Positions 45,451-55,760 of a stretch of 64,000 bases of DNA are shown here, piece by piece. The DNA lies in contig NW_019091361.1 in assembly GCF_001949145.1 (NCBI RefSeq), positions 993,866 through 1,057,865 of the forward strand, given 5' to 3'. The translations under genes were made by a program, and so were the position numbers. Positions within the stretch are counted from its first letter, which is position 1; the number at the start of each line of letters is the position of its first letter. This DNA is from Acanthaster planci (lineage: Eukaryota; Echinodermata; Asteroidea; Valvatida; Acanthasteridae). The notes under the pieces are model-generated. The model made no database searches. It was not told the DNA's origin and saw nothing but the letters and a program-made list of their open reading frames with translations.

Positions 45451-48400
45451 AAAAGCGCAAATATCATTCCTAAAAATACCTATAAAGAATCTTTAAAATA
45501 TTGGGAATGTCACTCTTTAAAACAGATTCGAAGGTTCCGAAAGCCGCCCCTGAAATGTCTGAGAAGCCTCCTCGGGTTTTCATCAGCTACCAGTGGGACC
45601 ATCAGCCTGAGGTTAAGGCCATCAGGGAGCATCTGGAGAAAGCTGGGTTCAGCTGCTGGCTGGACATTGGTCAGATGGGAGGAGGAGATAGTCTTTTTGC
45701 TAAGATCAACGAGGGCATGAGGGCAGCCAAGGTGGTGTTGTGCATGTGCACCGAGAAGTACTCAAAGTCGGAGAATTGCAATAAGGAGGTATGAGCGCGT
45801 CTTCAGTTGGATAGGCTCGTTCTTGGGCACAATATGGGCATATGAAGTGCCTCATTTGAGAAACATTGGGCGGTACTTTGTTTCCAGATGTTGGTCGTTT
45901 AATTAAGTAAACCACTTGTTCACTTTTTGTACAGCTCTTCTAATAATTATGCACTTCTTGACCAGATGTTGCACTGTTTGCACAAGTATTTGGGACCTAA
46001 ATGGCCATCATTTTGCAGAGTGTATTTAAGATCCAGGGGTGCCTTCTTGAATAAAATGTGTTTTTCTACCGTAAACAGGTGAACCTGGCCAACCTGCTGA
46101 ACAAGCCCATCATACCCGTTCTGATTGAGAAGATAGCCTGGCCTCCAGCCGGCTCCATGAGCATGCTGTTCGCTCAGCTACTGTACATTCAGTTCTTCAC
46201 AGACAAGGAATATGTGAGAGGAGACAAATTCTGGGAGGATGCCAAGTTTGCCGAGCTCTTGGGACAGATCAGTTATCATGTTGCTCCCGACGAGGAGATG
46301 ATTACTGATGGTAAAATGACATTCACGTTTACTTCCATTCAGAATACCAATTTGGTCATCTTAAATGTTACTTTACAAAACAGATCAAACTATTTCAAAT
46401 CACAATCTAACGCTAAATTTTCACACATTAGTTTCAGTATACCACGAGTTTCCAATTTAGAGACTGAAATATTACTGCAAATCTTGTACAATCTCGGGAA
46501 ATATTCAAACGTTCGACTGACCAAATTTAGCCCTAAGATCACGCCATCTATACAGTTATGTTATTACCAAACACATCCATTGATTCTGATGGATTTTTAC
46601 AGAACATGTACTTATGGGGATAACGTTTTTGCCTTCGATGAACAACTGAAAAAATTCTTCTGAATAATGGTAACACTTAGAATGATGGGGAGGTTCTGAT
46701 AATCACAAGGGACATTGAATTGTCATTTCAGAGTACCGCAACTGGGCACCTCAGATTGATGATCTACCAAAGGTTGTGAAGAAAGCAGACGAGAAGAAGC
46801 CGACTGGCGCCGCAGCAAAGGAAGAAAAATCAACAGAAGAGGTACATAGGCAAAGTAGAATGAGACATGCAGGGTGAGCGCGCTGCTCAGAGGCTTTGCA
46901 ACAAATAGTCCCCCTTGCTCTATCCTCACGATGAAAGAATAGAAGTTGGAAACGCAAGGAAACCGATAAACTGAACAGCAACCAATGAACCGTCCGCATG
47001 ATGGAAAGTGTTGTATATGTGACATGGAATGGCAACTTACACTGAGGTATAGGCAAAAAGACCATCAAAAAATATTTATACAGCTGATGGGACCACTGTC
47101 CTTCACATCCTTCAACTTTTCTTAAAATTCAGTTGTAGATGACTTATGAGAGAAGTTACCATAATAACCTGTATTTATAAGTATAAACCTCGTCTTGCTA
47201 AAAGAAAAATTTCCATTGAAATGCTACACAAATAGTGGAAGTGCATCGGACAACTCGATCTCGTATTTGTGTTGTTACGTATTTGAAAGTTTCTCTTTGC
47301 TCTGCAGTTTGACAATTTTTTCAGGGTGGTTATCCTTTCCTAAACAGGGAGACGAGATCATCCCTCAGGTGTTTATTTCATACCAATGGGACAAGCAGAC
47401 GGAGATAAAGGCCTTGTACTCTAGACTGACATCGCTGGGATTTAGCTGCTGGTTGGATATAATGCAGATGGGTGGTGGTGATCCACTGTACTCCAAAATA
47501 GACAAGGGAATTAGAAATGCCAAGGTGGGTATTGACTTGTCAAAGACAGGATCTGTAAAAATGCTCTTCCTCAAATGCGGAAGAGGAGAAATATATTTAA
47601 TTACTTTTCTCAGAGTGATTTCACTTTTTTCTTCTCAAAGGTCGTGGTCTCCAGTGTGACACCAAAGTACGCGCTGTCTGCCAACTGTCGCCGCGAAGTG
47701 AGTCTTTCTGACGCTCTTGCTAAACCAATCATCCCGCTCCTCATGCAAAAGATGACGTGGCCTCCAGAGGGCCCCATGAGCATGCCCTTTGCCCAGCTTC
47801 TCTACATTGACTGCACTGCCCCGTCTACCCAGACAGAGTTCCGCGATGCCAAATTTGACGAGCTGGTGCAGAAGATCAAAGCCTATGCTACCGTGGAGGA
47901 CGCGGTAGTTCAGAAAGTATCAGCATCCCAAGACGAAACCAAACAACCTGTAAACGAACAGGATGTGAAACAAACGGAATTAGATACGAGTTCGAGTCCC
48001 CCACCAGCTGAAGAGAACAAACCACTGAGAGCAGATGATCAAGATAAGCTCGCACAGACACCAAAGGATGGAGACAAACGGGAAAGTGAACCCGACTTAC
48101 CCGAAAAGGCACAGGAGGTGAAAGAGACGGAAGCAAAGACGAGTCCAAGCCCACCACTAGCTGAAGAGAACAAACCACCGACAGCAGATGATCAAGATAA
48201 GCTCGCACAGACACCAAAGGATGGAGACAAACGGGAAAGTGAACCCGACTTACCCGAAAAGGCACAGGAGGTGAAAGAGACGGAAACAAAGACGAGTCCA
48301 AGCCCACCACTAGCTGAAGAGAACAAACCACCGAGAGCAGATGATCAAGAAAAGCTCGCACAGACACCAAAGGATGGAGACAAAGAGAAAATTCAAAGGC

Positions 48401-48555
48401 CAAAGGAAGACCCAGGAAGGCCGAAATCAGAGACAGGGCCGAAGCATGCCGAGATTATTCAGCAGGATAGGAGCGCCTCTGCCCCCAAAGAGAGGGCAAA
48501 ACCAGAATCGCCCCCAAAGAAGAAAAAGAAATCATCCGTGTGTGCGATACTTTAG
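44874..48555 (+). CDS. Death domain, two TIR domains, Pro/Glu-rich repeats and CaaX box (656 aa visible)
   Basis: Exons in consistent phase: 44874-45147, 45526-45788, 46079-46310, 46732-46841, 47348-47524, 47641-48555. The Death domain ([11 protein letters not shown] to [13 protein letters not shown]) fills the first exon. TIR1 ([47 protein letters not shown]) spans exons 2-3; a Lys/Glu-rich linker is exon 4; TIR2 ([47 protein letters not shown]) spans exons 5-6. Both TIRs keep the Glu at the SARM1 catalytic position (KEV/REV) and the Asp of WLD. Exon 6 continues into a 51-residue tandem repeat, a KKKKK stretch and terminal CAIL, a geranylgeranyl-type CaaX. No start codon fits exon 1; its acceptor (CTGTCAG) is phase 0, so it is spliced either from the Melted-like coiled-coil exon (giving 1,282 residues) or from an unseen first exon. 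Confidence 0.88.
47974..48384 (+). repeat. In-frame 153-bp tandem repeat (51 residues, about 2.7 copies)
   Basis: Units start at 47974, 48127 and 48280; the third is cut short near 48384. They encode a disordered Pro/Glu/Lys/Asp segment sharing [22 protein letters not shown] and [16 protein letters not shown]. Copies 1 and 2 are almost identical in DNA after their first third, so the expansion is young and may vary in number between individuals. Confidence 0.95.
48523..48555 (+). other. Polybasic CaaX prenylation signal at the C-terminus
   Basis: The protein ends [12 protein letters not shown] and stop. Cys-aliphatic-aliphatic-Leu is the substrate class of geranylgeranyltransferase I. With the Lys run directly upstream this is the classic two-part signal that holds Ras/Rho-type proteins at acidic inner membranes. 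It predicts that the Death-TIR protein sits on a membrane facing the cytosol. Confidence 0.75.
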
Positions 48556-48856
48556 ACGTGAAAGTACAAGGACACTTGTACATAGGTTACACTGCAAAAA
48601 CTTGTTTAAAAAATCGCAGGACTGCCCCGAGTGGAGTTTGCTAATTTGGCTCGGCGCAGGGCACTGCCTAGCCCACTGCCCAAAGAGTTTTCATGTCATG
48701 TTCCCGGTGTGCGAACAACTACGACGCTGTACTAGGATACACATCCACCTATGGAGAATTTAGATGAGCAGTGGCAGACGATAGCGATCATTAGAATGGG
48801 TATATCACGCTGGGTATATAATATTCGTTGTTTGTGCAGCACGTTAATTAAGAATA
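48556..48856. other. 3' flank of the Death-TIR gene
   Basis: Probable 3' UTR. No AATAAA was noticed close to the stop; one at 49179-49184 would place the transcript end inside the antisense GPCR relic. No other feature seen. Confidence 0.4.
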
Positions 48857-49160
48857 GCAACAGGGTGGTCAATTATGGTATCAGCCAAACAAGAACTAGC
48901 AAGACCACAATCTTATTCGGTGTGCAGATTTCATAGCAAGTGGTTTTAGGTCGGGTGATCAGCAGCAACTGGTTCAGGATAAGTTCAAGGTAGAAAACAC
49001 TGCACCCGACGGCAGCGTTCAGGACAACAGCAGATGCACTACAGACCCAAACTTCGACCGGTAACCCTTCCCTGTCCAACAATGCTACGGCATGCCACAA
49101 ATGACCAGGCATGACAGGAGGTGTCAAGATAGGTGAAAACTTTCCGGAACAGAGGCCCAT
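48857..49160 (-). pseudogene. GPCR pseudogene fragment (TM2-TM4 region)
   Basis: Clearly similar to 31,235-31,492 of the intact GPCR. It has ALLDREGLPVEVWVCS, NAAVGCSVF, LLLITRPKTTCYEI and KIVVLLVLVWLIP against the corresponding receptor stretches. TM1 and everything after TM4 are missing. NRL has become NQL, and the extracellular Cys partner region is absent. A weaker match extends to about 49,160 after a deletion. It cannot encode a receptor. Orientation relative to the Death-domain copy is the same as for the intact genes. Confidence 0.88.
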
Positions 49161-50257
49161 TTTCCTGTGATGTACCATAATAAAAATCTTCTCAGGGTAT
49201 TTTGAATCCTTAATGACAACACCTGATTAAGCTGAATATTTGGATTGTAACAGACGTTCTATACACCTCAAAATAGACTCTGTCCATCCCAACAGCACGT
49301 CGAGTTCTATTTTTTTTAGTAGCGATGGCTACCTGTAAATAGCATAAATTTGTCAGGGGCTGTTAGTGCAAGGAACCAGTGTATACAAGCAGTTGTCGCA
49401 AAAAAGTGGTTGATCATGCACACTTGGCCAGGCTTGTCAGAGTAGGTTTTAGCAAGTGTACACAGATGTACAACTCTTTAAGTTTGTGAACCTTTTCACC
49501 CACTATACAATTTTAATAGAAATCATTTATTAAGATAGTTAAGAGTGAATTTCTCTGATAGTGTTATTATTTACACCTTCAGACTTTATATCTTTCAGAT
49601 GTTTGAACAGAAGTGTTCAAATGTAATGTTCACAGTTTACTTTCAGCAAGAGTTATGAATTTAGTGTGTTTTAGACGAAGCGACGTCGCCGGCTCAAAAT
49701 CTATGTACAGCCTAAATTAGGCCCTATATTAAAAAATAAAATGTGTAGTTCTTCGAGTTATCGTTAATACTTTAACAAATCATGGGGGGGGGTACAACAG
49801 ATTAGTCTTTTTTTGAAAAGACTTTTGAAATTTGGTTCATTCCAGGCGTCTACAAGTTTCTGCACCAAAGCTGAAAACCTGTCGAGGCTGTTCTTTATAT
49901 GACATGGTCTTTTTGAAGTACCATTCAACAAAACAGAAACCTAGTCCCCGTATAAAACTGCGAAAAAAATGAAGAAACATAATTTGGACGTCAGTATTTA
50001 CCTTTGTTGTAAAACCTTGAACCCTTTTATCTATGAAGCACTGTGTAAAGTTGAAATACGCCTACCATAGGGAAAGTGTCTGATATCTGTGTAACATGCC
50101 AAGTGTGTCTCTCCGACCTATTAACATAGAAATTGTGTTTCGTCATACTTAAGCTATAGTCACCTCAAATTAGCTGTTTTGTGTTTACTGAAAACATAAT
50201 GCATTCAAAAAACAAATATGATAGTACCACATTCATATGATATTTAGACTGCGAAAA
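49161..50257. other. Non-coding spacer in the decayed duplicate block
   Basis: No coding exon, RNA gene or transposon end recognised in about 1.1 kb. It corresponds in position to the flank of the intact GPCR, but I could not align it by eye. Confidence 0.5.
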
Positions 50258-50710
50258 TGCCTCATCATCATCAGGTCCAAGGTACATTATGCAAATGACG
50301 TTGACCTTGTCAACCCTGGATATAGGATTGTTTATCTACGTTAATATGACAGTTGCTATAAAATTAGATTAATTGACACCCGCACGCAAACCGTGTAACG
50401 TTAACTCAAATGACGACAACCGATACGATTGGGAGAGTCTTACTGCACTTTGGTCCTTTGGCCAACGTGACAAGCCGTCAACCAACGAACATCATTATAG
50501 ATTTGCCCCCCCCCATGTACCATTTCATCATCATACGCCTTACAATGAAATGCCGACAGCTCACTAAAGTCATGAGACAGTTTCAAGCTGATATAAATTT
50601 TGTAACAGGTGCGTTTCGAACAGAGTTTTGGTGAACTTCACACGTTGTACTAGGCTGAAGCGGTTTTTCGGTTCACTTGACGTTGCATGTAACCTATGCA
50701 CTCATTATGG
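50258..50710. repeat. Duplicate of 33,617-34,100
   Basis: Second copy of the GPCR upstream flank described at 33,617. It lies between the GPCR relic and the duplicated Death-domain exon, preserving the order of the original block. Confidence 0.75.
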
Positions 50711-51622
50711 CGTACTATACTAATGAAAGACCACCAGGCAGACTAATTTAAAGTGCTTGGCGAACCACACGAAATCGCATCACAGTAACCAAGAAGCACT
50801 TGCATACAACCAACGGTTCAATTTTGAAGACGGGGTAAAACTAATTAAAAACCGAAAAATAACATGATCTTTAAATCACGAACGGAGCAAAATATACAGT
50901 GCAGTGCAGCCAGAGCTGCGCAGCCACTAAAGGGCGCCCTCTAAATATAGGGCTAAACATGTAGAGGCTTGAGGATGACTTGCAATGCTAATGAAAATGT
51001 ACAAAAGGCAGAAACCTAAGAGTAAAATTGAGCCTGTGGAGAATAGCGAACACCATTTAAGGCAATCAAGGTAGGACTTCACGAAAATCAGTGGAACAAC
51101 GAAGGAGAAAGGAGGTGAAAAAACGCCTAATAAGTAATATGTCATGACAGATACCAGGACATCATGACACATGTTAAAATGAGTATGGAATTTAAATGTC
51201 GAATTGCTTGCAATAATTTGATTGGACGGTCAGTAAAAGTAAAGATTGAAGATGGTACAGACTGTCATTTTAAGTGAGTGAATAGGCTATTAAAACAGTT
51301 ACCAATTAAAGACCAATTAAGGACACAAAAGGAGTACACGCTAACATTATCCAATATTTATATCTTGATTTATAAAAACGGAAGTTGAACACAAAAGCAT
51401 TAATATCAGTTGCATTCCATTTTTTTAAACTTCTCGAAAACTCATTGATGTAGAACATGAGCTGCCAGAATCGATAGACCAACTGAAGCGTGTAAATTTG
51501 GAAGAGGGGTGATTAAACATCCCAGTAACTTTCCTTTGCCAGGATGAGGAAACGCTACAAGTTTAATCCCAGTCAGAATTCATACGACTCTTCCGACGTT
51601 GCATGCACCCGTTATCTCTCAG

Positions 51623-51896
51623 ACTATCACCAATGCTCCAAAGTGGTCCCGTGATATCTCCAAACTCCTGAATGTCGAGCATGAGCATGACTGGCGCTAC
51701 CTGGCCATCCGTCTGGGCTTCACCGGCGAGGATGTCCGTAATTGGGCACTGTCTCCGGACCCGACTATGGCTATCTTGGCAGAGTGGTACACAATCCATA
51801 AGAGCAGCGAGGCGACCTACGCCGTGCTGACGGCGCTGCAGGATATGGGTAGAGATGACGCAGCAACCATCGTGGAGGAAGCTTTGAAAGCTGCTG
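51623..51896 (+). pseudogene. Orphan duplicate of the Death-domain exon
   Basis: Its 274 bases are identical to 44874-45147, including all synonymous sites, the AG acceptor and the GTGAGTTAC donor side. No TIR, repeat or CaaX exon follows before the next gene, and no Melted-like exons precede it. It is therefore probably a relic, although the exon itself is intact. An ATG at 51599 is in frame and would give a free-standing Death-domain peptide ending in the intron (115 residues). Expression of such a decoy cannot be judged from sequence. Confidence 0.8.
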
Positions 51897-52199
51897 GTGA
51901 GTTACACCTGATTTTAACAACGAAGTTGGAAGCATTCGGCGGTTAATACTGGCTACAGCAGCGTAACCGCGGATGCAAAGTAGGATCATATTGCAATGGG
52001 TTGGAGATAAAAGTAATTCAATCTGGCAACCAGCAAACGTAACACCTCACGTGACAGAGAGGGTCTTATGAACAAATGGCAGTGCAGTCGGATCTTCTTT
52101 TTCGATAATGACAACAAAATCTCGTTGGGATAAGGGTGAATTCACTACATTTTTTTGCAATGGAGTGGTTTTCAAGCTATACGTCAAGCCCGGCATTTC

Positions 52200-55100
52200 A
52201 ATGTCTCCCTAATGCTCCAATTACCAGAAGGAGGAAAAATTTTACCGTCCAAATTTTGAGAGATGATAGATTAGGGTCTGAAAGGAAAACATGCAAAGTT
52301 TGGATAAGATCGGATTAGGGAATATTGAATTATGGGACGGTAAAGTTTGAAAAATTTTGTGCACGTTCCTATGGGAATGTCTCCCAAGTGACCCATTTTC
52401 GGTAATTATTATTTATTTATATCAATCTTAATCACTCTTAAATTATGTTTAAATTAAAATTGTAACTTTATTACTAATGGAGGCACTATTGATAATGTTA
52501 CCGATTTATAGGCAAGAATAATGCAAACCTACTGCATCAAGATTTAACCCAAATTGACCGATTTTTACAACGTGTTCTTATGTTCGCTTTAACGCTTCTT
52601 CTTTAAAATTTGTGTTTGTTTGTAGGTTTTGTTTCTTAGGTTGAGGTTTTATGCTGTCCTCTGCTGTTTGCTGAGGTATAATAATGTCATTAGTACATAA
52701 AAGTGGGGTATCCATCGAGCATGGATTTCAAAACCTTTCAAAATGATATTATTACCTTTCGGCGGAGGTTTCTAGGGTGGACAAAAACAGTGTCGCTCTC
52801 GAACAAAACTACCCTGGCCTCAAAACCACACCAGTCCATTTCTAATCAGTTCACACTTGTAATCATTGTGGTACTCATTTTCCCTGTGTGATTTGGTTTA
52901 AGAAGCATTTGCTTCAGTAAGTAAAGTCAAGTCTCATTTACATTCTGGAAAAATCTTGATATAGGTGGGGGCGTCAAATTAGTTCAAATAATCAACAAAG
53001 CAAACTAAATTCAGTCTTGCCTTAGCAAAACTATATGTTTGCTGTGGAACACCAACTGTCGTTGCTGCTTAACGTGTGGGTTCAGCAGCCCATGACGCTG
53101 ACAGGAAAATGTTCATCCTATTTTCTAAGATTCGCGTGTTTGGTTCATTCACTCCGTTACCAAAAATTACCAATTACGAGTCAACCTCTCACGGTTCGGT
53201 GATTAGGACTGCTCATCAGAAAAAATACTTGTTGAAATGGAAAAATTAATAAATGTGTCAGTGTTTTGATTCTTACAGAGGTTATATGACTGTACAAGAT
53301 TAGAAGCTTCGCGCAAAATTTTTCAGCTAATACATGTACATGCAATTTCTTCACGGGGAAGAATTCTATGTGAACGCATATTCAGATCAACCTCCGGTTA
53401 ACTAATTTGGATGTAACCAAATTAACCGATTTGGATGTAAACCATGCGATTACATAATTCAGTCATGCAATTTAAAACCCGGGCCATAAGTTAACAGCAC
53501 TCTTTTGAATTCGGTATATTGCCTAAGCGGGCGAATTCGTTGTGAATTACTGTACACGCAAAGAAATTCAGTTCAGCTGTTGTCTGTTTATTGCTCAGAA
53601 AAACTGCCTCTTTGTTTCCAATGCGAAGGTTGGAACTTTATTTTCCAAGGTTTGGCCTCTGCTCTGGATACCATGCTAACTGATTTCTAGATTCAAGCAT
53701 TACAGGCCAACACGGCAGCGCATTTATATGAAAATAGTGCGCCTCAAATCGAAGGTTTTAGAGGCAATTTCTCAGGCTACCTTGAACTTGCAGGCGATCA
53801 TGAATGACATAAACAAATCAAACCGCCAGATCTATCTCGTTGAGGGGAAAACCTGTGGCCACAAACTCACAAATTAATGCAGGCAGGCACAGGAACCCAA
53901 AATTAATATCAGTGATTATTAAGAGCCACCCTTTGACCTGAAAAAGATAGGCAGATATATGAAGCATTAACAGGGGTCATTTGAAATAAAACGTCAGTAA
54001 CATACACATGTACATACTTTGAGCAACGTTAAAACTCAAACCAGAGATGAAAAAGGAAGAAAAACAACCAAATTTTACATTTTGCTTTCATTTCCAATTT
54101 CATTTACATAAAACAGCTGGAATTACAAAGTCGACGGTAAAAAAGCCTTCACCAACTGACTGTTAAATTGAACGATCACATCACACGAATGCAATAACTT
54201 CAACTTAGGATGTCCTGTCTGAAAACTTGAAGACAGAAACCTAATTCAATGTCAAAACTTACATGAACCACGGGAAAAGAAGCATGAAGCCAATTGACTG
54301 CAATGCGGCCAAATGAACGCAAATTTGAATGCTGTTTTTAACGAATGCTGACCGGAAGTCTTACCTTTACAAACACAGTAACTGAGATGCATAACAAAAC
54401 GTATGAAAAAAGTCAAGAAAAAGAAAACGTTCCAACAGTGACACAAAATGACAAAAAGGATGCAAAATGACAAAATTAAATTATTCTGAGCAATATTAAA
54501 CGACGCACTCTTAAAAAACGAAAGCGATTACCAAAGATTGAATAAATAAATAATTCATTAAAGGCCAATTTATCAAGAATAAATAAAAACCAATTATATA
54601 TTAAGTGTCTTTGTCCACACACTGTGAAACGATGTTTACAAACGTTGAAATGAGCATTTATGCTACTTTTTTCGTTTTGCTTCCCGCCCCGTTGACTAAA
54701 TGGCATGGCTAAAATGAAGCCTCTTATGTTAGAAAGCTGTGAAGTCAATACTCCTCCAAATTAAACTATTTCGTATGCCTCTACTGTGTGGAATTTTAAA
54801 GTTAACTTTCTCAATCGATCGATTTGCAAACTGTCCTTGGCAGGTTCATGCTCTGTCAACATAATTTCATCCTTGGTTTTTGGAATGTTTTGGTGGTTCT
54901 TTCTTTATATTAATATTGTTTGCTTCTTTGTTCTGTAACTGTGTGCATGGGTTTCCTCAAATTTACAGCGGTGTTTCAGGATACTGTAATTTATTAAAGC
55001 CTGATCCCTTACATTTCTAAAAACCATCTAATGTATAAAAAAAAGTGATCCAGTGGGCTGCTGTAATAAAAGCATAAATTCGTCATCACCTCCAGGAACT

Positions 55101-55760
55101 CCCTCTGAGAAAGAGAGCGTGGTGTGTATTTGCATAAGAAAGCCTGTCGCCCACAATAAGAACAACACCAAGGTCACCCAACACATGACGTGCTATGCAA
55201 GGTGTACAGACGGTACGGGCGTGGTGTGTGTATGAACCGTATTGCCTACCTGTGGGCTAGGATCGATGGAGTTGCATGGAGGCACTCAGGCGTAACACTG
55301 GACCGAGTCAGCGTTTGTTCATTTAACCATTTTCATACCATCCGCCATGTTGTCGGTATTTTGAAAACAGTCGATGACAGCCGCAATCCGAAAACGCACC
55401 GTGATATCTGTGGAAAATCGAATAGTCATCTTTCCTATAAACGATATTCACGTTCAATTATTTCTTTATAGAAGGGTCTTTCTGTCACAACCGTCGGTTA
55501 CGTGATTTTTGGTTTGTTCGCATGCTGGGAGCACCCTTTGGACATCGCGTTAATACATTTCCAGATTACCAAGAATATCGGGCTTGATCTCAATACACAG
55601 AAGATCCGGTCACAGAGTCACAATGGACAGCCATTGAAGGAGATTCGACAAGTCGGTTTCTATCAAGAACCAACCCAGCGAGTGTCTGTCGTCCTTAAAC
55701 AAAGGCAACAGGTAGCGTTTGTCTCCAGCTGTTTGGGATAACGCAGCGTGAATTTATAGC
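52200..55760. other. Intergenic, nothing recognised
   Basis: About 3.5 kb of AT-rich DNA between the duplicate block and the next gene. Open frames are short and without family resemblance. I specifically looked for TIR-like WLD/GGGD motifs after the orphan Death exon and found none. Confidence 0.55.

Noticed and set aside
47888-48403. Minus-strand 171-codon frame with repeated hydrophobic peptide
   Set aside because: Antisense shadow of the 153-bp coding repeat.
55502-55741. Small gene upstream of the tail-anchored protein
   Set aside because: No family resemblance, no splice or promoter support, and length compatible with chance.
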